This document shows, piece by piece, positions 1 to 13,252 of a DNA stretch of 60,198 nt (positions are counted from its first letter, which is position 1; each line of letters opens with the position of its first letter). The position numbers were made by a program, and so were the translations under genes. A model generated the notes under the pieces. The model had not been told where the DNA came from, searched no databases, and was given only the letters and a program-made list of their open reading frames with translations. Origin of the DNA: Solidesulfovibrio sp. (GTDB lineage: Bacteria > Desulfobacterota > Desulfovibrionia > Desulfovibrionales > Desulfovibrionaceae). The stretch spans positions 1 through 60,198 of the forward strand of contig NZ_JARKOZ010000139.1 in assembly GCF_029978005.1 (NCBI RefSeq), in the 5' to 3' direction.

Positions 1-131
1 GGGCAACGTGCTGGCCGGCTTTGCGGCCTGCGGGTTGCCCGAAATTCCCCGACCACATGGTTCACCGCAACGCCGCCCACCGTTCCCGACCTCCCTCCCG
101 CTCGCACCCATCGGGGAGGTCCTGGAGGGGG

Positions 132-2228
<2,097 letters not shown>

Positions 2229-2457
2229 GGCGGCGGCTCCAACGGCTCCAGTTCCGGTCCCGGTGGGCGCGGCAGGCCATGCGCCGTCACTGTGGGGCAT
2301 GGCGTCTGGGATCGGGGCGCGAGAACGCAACGCCTTACGAAAACTAATGGAAGTTTGGGAAGCTGACAAGCGGTCGACTGCCGCGGCCCGGCCGCGTCCG
2401 CCTGGTCCCGTCCGAGGGGCGGCCGGACGCGCCGGGCGAAGTCGCGCCGGGAGGCGG

Positions 2458-2799
2458 TCAGCCCAGGGCGGCCAGGGTCTTTTCCAGGGGTCTGCGTTCG
2501 GGCACCACGGGCAGGGGCTTTTCCCCGTCGCGCACCGCGTCCGACACGTACAGGCCGCAGAAGCAGGCCCCGAACTCGGCCACGTCGGCGTCGCGGTACT
2601 GGCAGGGGCACACCACGTCGCGGTCCAGTTCGAACTTGCCCGAGGCCAGCCGGCACGGACAGGCCATGTAGCCGTAGCGCTCCTTGTTGACGAGGAGGTT
2701 GCCGAGCAGGTCCAGGGTCATGCCCATGTCCGGATTGAAGAAGTTCCCCTTGGCTTCCTGGATGGGCCGCAGGGTTTCGTAGAGGGACTTCGCGTTCAT
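2458..2799 (-). CDS. Ferredoxin:thioredoxin reductase catalytic subunit
   Basis: 113 residues with the family cysteine pattern: CPC near residue 47, CPCQYR near 65 and CFC near 79, which hold the 4Fe-4S cluster and the redox disulfide. The enzyme passes electrons from reduced ferredoxin to a thioredoxin-like partner. The ATG overlaps the stop of the glutaredoxin-like gene (ATGA), so the two are translationally coupled and are probable partners; I prefer this ATG to an in-frame GTG 12 bases upstream. No variable subunit, as found with the plant enzyme, is present. That matches bacterial and archaeal forms of this family. Confidence 0.9.
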   Translation of the reverse strand: MNAKSLYETLRPIQEAKGNFFNPDMGMTLDLLGNLLVNKERYGYMACPCRLASGKFELDRDVVCPCQYRDADVAEFGACFCGLYVSDAVRDGEKPLPVVPERRPLEKTLAALG

Positions 2800-3059
2800 T
2801 TCTTCTCGCACTGGTCGAGGGCCTGTTCGATTTCCTCGCGGCGGAAACCCACGATGACCTTGTTGCCGATGACGATGGTGGGGAAGGACAGGGCCGGGTT
2901 GAGTTTGCGCACGATGTCCATGATCTGGGTGCGCTCCTCCCCGGACAGGAAGTCCACATGGACGCAGTCGTAGGGGATCTTGTGCTCTTCCAGGTATTCC
3001 TTGGCGTGCTTGCAGTGCACGCAGGTGGACAGGGCGTAAACCTTGATGTCCGAACTCAT
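2796..3059 (-). CDS. Glutaredoxin/NrdH-like thiol protein (CVHC)
   Basis: 87 residues with a thioredoxin fold. The active-site motif CVHC is near residues 13-16 and the cis-Pro signature FPTIVIGN near 59. The AAGGAG ribosome binding site fits the ATG at 3059. The gene begins 19 bases after the permease stop and overlaps the FTR gene. I infer that it is the disulfide carrier reduced by FTR. The CxxC dithiol form can work without glutathione, which suits an anaerobe. Whether it serves ribonucleotide reductase, a disulfide substrate or protein disulfides is not visible from the sequence. Confidence 0.88.
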   Translation of the reverse strand: MSSDIKVYALSTCVHCKHAKEYLEEHKIPYDCVHVDFLSGEERTQIMDIVRKLNPALSFPTIVIGNKVIVGFRREEIEQALDQCEKK

Positions 3060-3078
3060 GGGACGCTCCTTGAAGAAG

Positions 3079-3840
3079 TTAGCGCGGCGGAGAAGCGGCT
3101 CCGTTTCGTATTCCTTTTTCCAGGCGGCCGGTCAAGTGCGAAAGGGGCCAGGTGAGCAGCAGGTAGAACAGGGCCAGGGGCAGGTAGGCCTCGAAGGTCC
3201 TATAGGTGGTGGCGTTGACCACCTCGGCCGCTTTGGTCAGCTCGCGCACGCTGATGACCGAAAGCAGGGACGAGTCCTTGATGCAGGAGACGAACTGGCC
3301 CGTGACCGGCGGCACGATGCGCCGCAGCGCCTGGGGGAAGACGACGTGGAGGAGCGCCTGCCGCCGGGTGAGCCCCGAGGAGAGGGCCGCCTCCCACTGT
3401 CCCCGGTCCACGGACTCCACCCCGGCCCGCACCATCTCCGAGATGTAGGCCCCGGAGAAAAAGCCCAGCGCCGCCGTGCCGATCAGGTAGGGGCTGTCCA
3501 CGTGGACGACCACGCCGACGCAGAAGTAGAAGATGAGGACCTGCACCAGAAGCGGCGTGCCGCGAAACGCGCCCACGTACAGGGCGGCCAGTTCCGAAAG
3601 CCAGACGTCGCCGGACACCGAGGCCAGGCCCGAGGCCAGGCCGCAGACCAGACCCAGGCCGATGGCCCCCACGGAGACGGCGAGCGTCATGCCGAATCCC
3701 GCCAGGAAGATGTCGCGGTAGGCCCAGACCGCGCCGAAATCCCAGTGGTAGCGGATGCGCGACAGCACGAGCCACAGCAGGCCGGCCAGCCCCGCGAACA
3801 GCAGCGTCCGGACCGTCAGCGGCGACGGGGCGCGCTTCAT
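3079..3840 (-). CDS. Amino-acid-type ABC transporter permease
   Basis: 253 residues of the HisM/GlnP permease family. Several hydrophobic membrane segments are visible, and the cytoplasmic EAA loop that contacts the ATPase is near residues 160-180 (WEAALSSGLTRRQAL, then FPQALRRIVP). The ATG at 3840 overlaps the stop of the preceding secreted-protein gene. The substrate-binding protein gene is upstream on the same strand, but no ATP-binding subunit lies nearby, so one must come from elsewhere or be shared. The next genes downstream are the glutaredoxin-like protein and FTR. Confidence 0.9.
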   Translation of the reverse strand: MKRAPSPLTVRTLLFAGLAGLLWLVLSRIRYHWDFGAVWAYRDIFLAGFGMTLAVSVGAIGLGLVCGLASGLASVSGDVWLSELAALYVGAFRGTPLLVQVLIFYFCVGVVVHVDSPYLIGTAALGFFSGAYISEMVRAGVESVDRGQWEAALSSGLTRRQALLHVVFPQALRRIVPPVTGQFVSCIKDSSLLSVISVRELTKAAEVVNATTYRTFEAYLPLALFYLLLTWPLSHLTGRLEKGIRNGAASPPR

Positions 3841-4220
3841 TTGAGGAACTGGTCCGCCGCGAAGACCAGGATGTAGGGCATGCGCTCGCCGAAATCGGCG
3901 ACCAGGCGGGCGGCGATCTCCTTGGCGTAGTCGCGGTTGGCCGTGACCAGGTAGACGACGTTGCCCTGGATCTCGATTTTGCCCTGTTCGTTCTTCCAGC
4001 CGCCGTCGCCGGACCCCAGGCGCGTGAAGCCGCCGAAGGAGCCGGCCAGCCACTCCTCCAGGGCCGGGATCCTGGCCGAGGCATCGCCGCCGGCCGGCAG
4101 GTCCGCGGGCACGGTGAACAGGTGGGCGAAGACCTGGCGGCTCTCGGCCCGGGCCGTGCCGGCCAGGCAGGCCGAGGCCAGGGCGAGGCAGCACAGAAGG
4201 CGCAAGGTGGCTCGAAGCAT
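3837..4220 (-). CDS. Small secreted protein of unknown function, DUF3574-like
   Basis: 127 residues with a signal peptide (hydrophobic stretch about 5-21, cleavage likely after GTARA). The mature part (LEEWLAGSFGGFTRLGSGDG, then a hydrophobic strand VVYLVTAN, then an alpha segment with LVADFGERM) resembles in layout the small secreted DUF3574 proteins; this is a weak match by eye. The gene sits between the binding-protein and permease genes and overlaps the permease start by four bases. It could be a periplasmic accessory of that transporter, which is inference from position only. Confidence 0.6.
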   Translation of the reverse strand: MLRATLRLLCCLALASACLAGTARAESRQVFAHLFTVPADLPAGGDASARIPALEEWLAGSFGGFTRLGSGDGGWKNEQGKIEIQGNVVYLVTANRDYAKEIAARLVADFGERMPYILVFAADQFLK

Positions 4221-4329
4221 GTTCTTCTCCCTGGCCGCCGCTACGAGGCCGGCGCAGTCCCCGGCGGGCGCGCCGGAGAAACCGCCGGCCCCGGGCGGCG
4301 GGATTGGGCTTCATGTGCCGGGGCGAAGG

Positions 4330-5145
4330 CTATTTCCCCAGGATGTCCTTGAAATACTTGGCCCGAAGGGTTTCGAGGGTGCCGTCGGCCTTGATGGTGC
4401 CCAGAAACATCTCCAACCACTGCCACCAGTCGAAGTCCCCCTTCTGCAGGGCGATGCAGTAGGGCTCGTAGGTGAAGGGGGTGAGCAGCGCCCGGGTGGT
4501 CTCGGGGTTCTGCTTCTGGTGCTTGGCGATGGAAAGCTGGTCGTAGAAGAAGGCGTCGGCCCGGCCGGCGGCCACTTCCTGCACGCAGGCGGTCTCTTCC
4601 TTGTAGCGGTTGATGGTGGCCTTGGGGAAGCGCTTGGCGGCCACCAGGTCGGCCGTGGTGCCGGTCTTGACCGCAAGCACCCGGCCCGGGGCGTCCAGGG
4701 CGGCCACGTCGGTCACGTCGGCCGCCTTGGCGACGCTCGTCAGGGCGCACAGGCCGGTGGTGAAGTAGGGCGAGGTGAAGGTGATGGACTTGGCCCGCTC
4801 CAGCGTGCCGGTGATGCCCGAGATGATGAGGTCGATCTTGCCGGCGGTCAGAGCCGGGATGAGCCCGGTCCACTCCATGTCCTTGATCTCGAGCTTGACC
4901 CCCAGCCGGTCGGCCAGGGCCTGGGCGATGTCCACGTCGAAGCCGACGGGCTTGCCCTGTTCGTCCACGTATTCGAAGGGCCAGAATTTGAGTTCCATGC
5001 CGACGACGAGGGTGCCGCGCGCGACGATCCTGCGCAGGTTGCTGCCCTCGTAAATGTCAAAGGGCGTGGACGCGGCCGAGGACGTGCCGCAGCACATCGT
5101 CAGGGCCACGAAGGCCAGGCAGATGACGCGGATGAAGCGGACCAT
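4330..5145 (-). CDS. Extracellular solute-binding protein, family 3 (amino-acid type)
   Basis: 271 residues with a signal peptide (about 1-24). The mature protein starts at the usual first strand (GTLVVGMELKFWPFEYVDEQ) and contains the family signature GFDVDIAQALADRLGV. The ligand-binding Arg lies in TGTLERAKSITFTSPYF, so an amino acid or similar carboxylate is the likely ligand. It belongs with the permease downstream; 109 bases separate it from the next gene. Cystine is an attractive ligand given the nearby thiol-reduction genes, but that cannot be read from the sequence. Confidence 0.92.
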   Translation of the reverse strand: MVRFIRVICLAFVALTMCCGTSSAASTPFDIYEGSNLRRIVARGTLVVGMELKFWPFEYVDEQGKPVGFDVDIAQALADRLGVKLEIKDMEWTGLIPALTAGKIDLIISGITGTLERAKSITFTSPYFTTGLCALTSVAKAADVTDVAALDAPGRVLAVKTGTTADLVAAKRFPKATINRYKEETACVQEVAAGRADAFFYDQLSIAKHQKQNPETTRALLTPFTYEPYCIALQKGDFDWWQWLEMFLGTIKADGTLETLRAKYFKDILGK

Positions 5146-5241
5146 GGGCGTTCTCCTTTGCTGGGGATGGCGATTGGAGCGAAGCCTATCCCATCGCGGG
5201 AGGCACGGCCACCCAAAATGCGGCCGCCCCGTGTGGCGTCC

Positions 5242-5269
5242 CTCAAAAAATACGAGCGTATTTTTTGAG
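5242..5269. promoter_or_regulatory. Perfect A/T-rich inverted repeat (operator or terminator)
   Basis: Two 13-base arms (CTCAAAAAATACG and its complement) are separated by AG. The site lies between the end of the flavoprotein gene and the start of the binding-protein gene, both on the minus strand. On the minus strand a TTGAGT box at 5281-5286 lies 17 bases before AAAATA inside the palindrome, so it could be an operator overlapping a promoter for the transporter block. It could also be a two-way terminator, but the near-absent loop argues somewhat for a protein-binding site. Confidence 0.5.
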
Positions 5270-5342
5270 AAAAATAGAACTACTCAAGTATGTTGTCTAT
5301 GGAATACGGAGCAGGCCGTTTCGGAGACGCGACGCTCGGGGT

Positions 5343-6503
5343 TCAGGCCGCCTGGCCGGCGGCCAGGCCCGAGGCGAAGGCCCAGTGGAGGTTGAAGCCG
5401 CCCAGGCGGCCGGTGACGTCGAGGAGTTCGCCCACGACGTAGAGACCCGGCACGGCGGAGGCTTCCATGGTCTTGGAGGAAACGGCGGCCGTGTCCACGC
5501 CGCCAAGCGTCACCTCGGCCTTGGCCCAGCCGGCCGTCCCGGCCGGGGCGAAGGGAAAGGCGCGCAAGGTCGCGGCCAGCTGGCGGCGGGCGGCGGCTGC
5601 CAGGCCGGCCGCCGGGCCGGCGACGCCGAGCCTGGCGCACAGGGCGGCGGCCAGGCGGCGGGGCAGGCGGCGGGCCAGGATGTTTCTGACCTCCTGGCGG
5701 CCGCTTTCGGCCAGGGCCGCCTCGACGTCGATCCCGGGGAGGAAGTCGAGGAAGAGGGTCCGCCCCTCGCGCCAGAAAAGCGAGGCGTCGAGGACGGCCG
5801 GGCCGGAGACGCCCTTATGGGTGAAAAGGAGGTCGCCGGCCAGGTCGCAGGGGCCGGACACCGCCACGGGCAGGGACACGCCGGCCAGTTCGCGGCAAAG
5901 CTCCAGATCCTGGGGCCCGGCCAGAAGCGGCGCAAGCCCCGGGCGCAGGGCTGTGACGCCAAGGCCCAGCCGCCGGGCCAGGTCGTGGCCGAGGCCCGAC
6001 GCGCCAAGCGCGGGCCAGGACCGGCCGCCCAGGGCCAGGACCAGGGCGGCGCAATCCACCGGGCCGGCGCTCGTCGCCACCGTGAAGCCGCCGCCCTCGC
6101 GGCGGACGTCGAGGACGGCCGTCCCGAGCAGCGTCTTCGCGCCGGCGGCCTCGGCCCGGCCGACCAGGAAACGGACGGCGCTTTTCGCCCCGTCGCGGCA
6201 GAAGACCTTGCCGCCGTCCTCCACGTCCGTGGCCACGCCCGCCGCGGCGAGGCTTTCCAGCAGGTCGCCCGGCCCGAACCGGGCCAGGGCCGATTTGACG
6301 AAGTGGGGATTGGCGCAGACGTAGTCCGCGGGACCGACGTCCGTGTTGGTGATGTTCGAGCGTCCGCCGCCCGAGGCCAGCACCTTGCGGGCGGGCCTTT
6401 CCCCGTGGTCGATGACGAGGGTGGCGCGCCCGCGCGCGGCGCAGGCGGCGGCGCAGGTCAGGCCCGAGGCCCCGGCACCCAGGATGGCGACGTCGACGCG
6501 CAT
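5343..6503 (-). CDS. NAD(P)/FAD-dependent oxidoreductase, YhiN/HI0933 family
   Basis: 386 residues. The N-terminal dinucleotide-binding motif is ILGAGASGLTCAA, followed by the family signature KVLASGGGRSNITN near residues 40-53. A Gly-rich LALGGRSWPALGASG block lies in the middle, and the C-terminal FAD-contacting segment includes VVGELLDVTGRLGGFNLHWA. The protein is cytoplasmic. The physiological substrate of this family is mostly unknown; the BaiN bile-acid relatives are distant. It stands alone on the minus strand, just downstream of a hybrid kinase gene. Confidence 0.88.
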   Translation of the reverse strand: MRVDVAILGAGASGLTCAAACAARGRATLVIDHGERPARKVLASGGGRSNITNTDVGPADYVCANPHFVKSALARFGPGDLLESLAAAGVATDVEDGGKVFCRDGAKSAVRFLVGRAEAAGAKTLLGTAVLDVRREGGGFTVATSAGPVDCAALVLALGGRSWPALGASGLGHDLARRLGLGVTALRPGLAPLLAGPQDLELCRELAGVSLPVAVSGPCDLAGDLLFTHKGVSGPAVLDASLFWREGRTLFLDFLPGIDVEAALAESGRQEVRNILARRLPRRLAAALCARLGVAGPAAGLAAAARRQLAATLRAFPFAPAGTAGWAKAEVTLGGVDTAAVSSKTMEASAVPGLYVVGELLDVTGRLGGFNLHWAFASGLAAGQAA

Positions 6504-6563
6504 GCGTTCCTCCCGGCCGTTGCCTACACGGATAAGGCCGCGAGGGCCAGGGGCGGGCCGGGC

Positions 6564-9875
<3,312 letters not shown>

Positions 9876-10337
9876 GGGGCGGGACCGGGCGGTTGCGCTA
9901 GCGCGGAAGCCGGTTGCCGCGGCCGGGTCCCATGGAGAGCAAGCAACGGGACGTTGCGGTCGGACGGCGGGAAGGACGTGCGATGGCGCGGCTGACGTCG
10001 TTCACGGGACATTCCTCGCTTTGGGCTGCGGTCGCGCCGGCCGGATACCGGAGGTTCCGGCGTGGGACGCGCAAGAGGAAGCATAGCCTCAGGCAGGGGT
10101 ACGGGGCAAGACCTGTCCGGCCTATTCCAGACAATGGAACTCCGGTACCTTCTTCCTGTCCAGACTCCTTTTCGGCCTCGGTCCGCGTGACATTGAAATG
10201 CATCGGAATCCAAGTTGCCGTCCATGCCTGTCCAAGGGCTCTGTATTTTTTCACGCCGCCGCAGCATTGTTCGGGCCTTTCGAGACGGTTGAAACTGCCG
10301 CGGAAGTGCGAAGACCGGGAAGCAACAGGGGGAAACG
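9876..10337. other. Intergenic stretch, no gene recognised
   Basis: 462 bases lie between the kinase start and the chemoreceptor fragment. Short open frames exist on both strands, but their translations are Arg/Pro/Gly-rich and resemble no protein I know. The last 10 bases or so hold an AGGGGGA ribosome binding site for the following frame. Confidence 0.5.
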
Positions 10338-10694
10338 ATGTCGCAATCCAACAAGGCCCTGACCTCCACGCCCGAGGAAAAGCAGATGGCCGGGCAGTTC
10401 GACCAGGCCCTGCAACAGCTCGACCAGGTGATCCAGCAAAACGCGGCCGCCGCCGAGGAGATCGCCTGCACCTCGGAGGGACTCTCGGCCCAGGCCGCCC
10501 AGCTCCCGCAGACGAGCTCCTTTTTCCAACTGCCCGACGGCGGGGAACCCCCGGCGGCGCATAGGCCCTTCCCGCCGCGCCAGGGCGCGCCCCGGCCCAG
10601 GCTGACCGGCCGAACGACCCCGGGCCAGCGGTTCCTCGGCGGCGCGGTCATCCGCATGGACGACGACAAGGACAAGGGGAATTCCGAGCCGTAC
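10338..10694 (+). pseudogene. Chemoreceptor (MCP) 3'-end fragment
   Basis: The frame encodes a recognisable MCP C-terminal methylation helix (ALQQLDQVIQQNAAAAEEIA, then SEGLSAQAAQLPQTSSFF). After it comes a Pro-rich linker and an acidic tail with the look of a normal MCP terminus (GGAVIRMDDDKDKGNSEPY). Everything upstream is missing: ligand domain, membrane helices, HAMP and signalling tip. The first 20 residues are not MCP-like, yet the ATG has a good AGGGGGA ribosome binding site. The frame runs on past the expected end to 10958 through unrelated sequence, so the original stop is lost. I call it a remnant; expression of a short helix protein cannot be excluded. Confidence 0.7.
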
Positions 10695-10899
10695 CGAACG
10701 GATCGCGTCATGGTCCGAGCGCGGCATCCGGACAAAGGGAAACGCCGCGCTTCGGGGCAGTCGATCGAATCCGGCCCTGGGGCCGATGCCACGGCGCTCC
10801 TTCCCCCGTCGCCGGGGAGGGACGTCGCGGGCGTCGGCCCTGTTGTTGCCGACGTGGCGTGGGCGTCACATCGAGGACCGGGCTGCCGGAGGGCGCGGC

Positions 10900-11913
10900 T
10901 CAGGATTCCAGGTTTCCCGCCGCGTCGCGGTAAAGGCCGATGTCGCCGTTGGAGGTGATGCCGTGCCGCTTCATGTATTCCCTGCACTTGAGGAGAACGT
11001 CGTTGAACAGCACGCGCCACTGCTTTTCCGTGGCGAGGGATTGCGCGGGAGTGTCGGCGATGTGCTGGAAATGGAAAAGCCTGCAGCCGTACTCCTCATG
11101 GGAGGCCTTGAGGGTGTCGAACAGGGTGGCGATGGTCAGCTTCATCAGGACGACGGAGCAGCCGTGCTTGAACTTCGGATAATCCGTCGCGGCCAACCGC
11201 TGCACGGTACGGATGTTCTTGTCGGCAATGGCGTAATCGAAGCCGCGAATGATTCTGTGGATGGTCCTGTCGATGGAATCTATGGAAAAAAGGATTTCGT
11301 CGTGCGACTCGAGGACATCGCGCCACAGTTTTTCCGGAACGCGCAGGCTGCCTGAGGTCGTCGTCGTCGTATACCTTGCCGGGCGGTACTGCTTGAGGAG
11401 TTGCAGGTAGGCTTTCAGTCTTGGATAGAGAAACAGCTCGCCATAGCAATTGCTGTTGACTATTTGCGCTTTGGCGAAATGATGCTCGGCGAATTCCCGG
11501 CAGTATTCCAAGGGGAGCCTGTCGGCCTGCCGTTTCCTGTTGGTGTTTTCATACTTTTTGGCGATGCCGCACATGAAGCACGAGAGGTTGCACTGGTCCG
11601 TCACGCCCAGCGAAATGACGGGTATGCTTTTTTGACGAACTTCACGGAATTTTCTCTGTCTGTTGAGATCGCTCGTATTGCGCAAGGTTCCATGGAAGAC
11701 GCAATTTGAGCATATGCCGAACTCGAAGCCATTGTTCAGATTCTCTCTGTATTGAAGGATGGTCTTGTTGTTCCAGAGGTCTCTTATCTCGGAGATGTTT
11801 CGTATCATCCCGACAGGTGGCCCGCCGCTGCATATCGAATAGGCACCATTCGGATAGATGACGAGCTCTTCCCATGGTTTCGTGCAGAACTTCGTATACG
11901 ACGGACGACTCAT
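10900..11913 (-). CDS. Radical SAM protein with N-terminal twitch/SPASM-like Cys region
   Basis: 337 residues. The radical SAM motif is CNLSCFMC (Cys108, 112, 115). Before it, the N-terminus looks like a SPASM/twitch auxiliary-cluster region: FCTKPWEELVIYPNGAYSIC, then GICSNC, giving Cys10, 28, 68 and 71. The barrel continues with Gly/Ser-rich motifs such as TTTTTSGSLRVPEKLW and ILFSIDSID. Base composition is clearly lower in G+C (about 47-53% in two lines counted by eye) than its neighbours, and codons ending in A/T are common. That suggests acquisition by transfer, as do the gene fragments on both sides. Related proteins often occur in surface-glycan or peptide-modification loci. The substrate here is unknown. 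Confidence 0.85.
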   Translation of the reverse strand: MSRPSYTKFCTKPWEELVIYPNGAYSICSGGPPVGMIRNISEIRDLWNNKTILQYRENLNNGFEFGICSNCVFHGTLRNTSDLNRQRKFREVRQKSIPVISLGVTDQCNLSCFMCGIAKKYENTNRKRQADRLPLEYCREFAEHHFAKAQIVNSNCYGELFLYPRLKAYLQLLKQYRPARYTTTTTSGSLRVPEKLWRDVLESHDEILFSIDSIDRTIHRIIRGFDYAIADKNIRTVQRLAATDYPKFKHGCSVVLMKLTIATLFDTLKASHEEYGCRLFHFQHIADTPAQSLATEKQWRVLFNDVLLKCREYMKRHGITSNGDIGLYRDAAGNLES

Positions 11914-12040
11914 TTTGTGGCGGGCTTGGTTGCTGTGGAACGATGCAGGAAATGCCGCTTCAGATCATAGACGAGAGGCCGGCGTTGTTGTCAAGACGAT
12001 TTGATTGCGACGTGTGCGCGCCGCGCGAGGGCCGCTTGTC

Positions 12041-12317
12041 CTTGTCCCCCGCTTCCGGGGCGTGGCGCTGCAGGATGGCGGCCCGGGGCAGTACGTCGAC
12101 GGTGCCAGGGGCTCCTGGGCGTCGCAGTCCTCGGGATGGGATGCAGCGCATGCCCCCAGGGCCCGGTGCGGCGGTCGTAGAGGGTGCGCCGCGCCGCTTG
12201 GGGGCCCACGGCGGCGTTGACGGGCAGGATGTTCCCATAGGGCAGGGCATTGAGCCGGAGAAGCTCGAAATTGCCGGGGGAGGGCTCCACGGCGAGCACC
12301 GTGGCCTGGGGCAGGGC
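12041..12317 (-). pseudogene. FkbM-family methyltransferase remnant, frameshifted
   Basis: On the minus strand from 12317 to about 12138 the translation matches the start of the FkbM SAM-binding region (ATVLAVEPSPGNFELLRLNA, NILPVNAAVGPQ, RRTGPWGHALHP). A second piece continues in another frame at 12100-12041 (VDVLPRAAILQRHAPEAGDK), as expected for the next segment of this family. There is no start codon, no N-terminus and no C-terminal half. The fragment abuts the end of motA. It is a decayed gene, probably part of the same scarred patch as the radical SAM gene. Confidence 0.65.
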
Positions 12318-12361
12318 GGCCGGGCGCCCCGGCGTCCCGGCCCGGCTCGCTCGCCCGCGGC

Positions 12362-13228
12362 CTACTTGCCCTTGCTGGCCTTGATGGCTTCCTCGAGTTC
12401 CTCGAAGGACGGGCGCTTGTGGATGGGGATGGCCCGGCGGCCCGCTTCCAGGGCCACGGGCGGCGGGTTGCCGCCGACGAAGGCCGTCAGCGACGCTTTG
12501 GCCACGAGCAGGATGGCCTCGGTTTCCTTGGCCCGGTGCTCGATGTTGGTGGCGATGGGCGCGACGAAGCCGTAGGCGGCCAGAACGCCCAGGAACGTGC
12601 CGACCAGGGCCGCGCCGATGCTGTGGCCGAGCACCTCGGCCGGCTCGTTGATCTTGCCCATGGTGAGCACGACGCCGAGCACGCAGGCGACGATGCCGAG
12701 CCCCGGCAGGGCGTCGGCGGTCTTGGAGATGGCGTGGGAGGGAACCAGGGCCTCGTGGACCGTGGCCTCGATGTCCGCCTCCATGATGGATTCGAATTCG
12801 TGGGCCTCGATGTTGACCGTGGAGAAGATGCGCATGGTGTCGCAGATAAACGCCAGCACCTCGTGGTTCTTCTTGTTCTTGGCGAAGTTGCTGAAGATCG
12901 GGCTTTCCGCCGGCCGCTCCACGTCTTTTTCGATGGCGACCAGCCCCTCGCGGCGGATCTTCATGTAAAGCCCGGACAGGGTGGTCAGAAGCTCCAGGTA
13001 GTAGGCCTTGCTCGTGAGCATGCCGCCGAAGATGGAGAGCGCCCCCTTGAAAGTGGCCCCGAGCACGTCCTTGGGCGCGCTGATCACCAGCTGCCCCAGG
13101 GCCCCGCCGAGGATCATGAGTATTTCCGGGGGGGCGGCCGAGATGAGCAGGTCGAAGTTGCCCTTCTCCAGGATGAAGCCGGCCAGGATGCAGCCGATGA
13201 CGATGATGATGCCGATGATCGCGAACAT
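12362..13228 (-). CDS. motA: Flagellar motor stator protein MotA
   Basis: 288 residues. Two N-terminal membrane segments (about 1-20 and 28-50) are followed by a long cytoplasmic loop carrying the charged residues that contact the rotor. The third and fourth helices include the family signature ALPGLGIVACVLGVVLTMG near residue 173 and SIGAALVGTFLGVLAAYGF. MotA forms the outer ring of the ion-driven stator around MotB. The gene is 24 bases downstream of motB on the same strand, the reverse of the common motA-motB order. Confidence 0.95.
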   Translation of the reverse strand: MFAIIGIIIVIGCILAGFILEKGNFDLLISAAPPEILMILGGALGQLVISAPKDVLGATFKGALSIFGGMLTSKAYYLELLTTLSGLYMKIRREGLVAIEKDVERPAESPIFSNFAKNKKNHEVLAFICDTMRIFSTVNIEAHEFESIMEADIEATVHEALVPSHAISKTADALPGLGIVACVLGVVLTMGKINEPAEVLGHSIGAALVGTFLGVLAAYGFVAPIATNIEHRAKETEAILLVAKASLTAFVGGNPPPVALEAGRRAIPIHKRPSFEELEEAIKASKGK

Positions 13229-13252
13229 AGCCTCGCCATGAGCCGCCGCAGC

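Noticed and set aside
1-131. Open frame GNVLAGFAACGLPEIP at the very start
   Set aside because: It might be the end of an upstream gene, but its frame runs on through the repeat with no recognisable domain or stop, so it cannot be supported.
11960-12250. 96-codon minus-strand frame as a gene
   Set aside because: It is partly the second frame of the FkbM remnant and otherwise non-protein-like.
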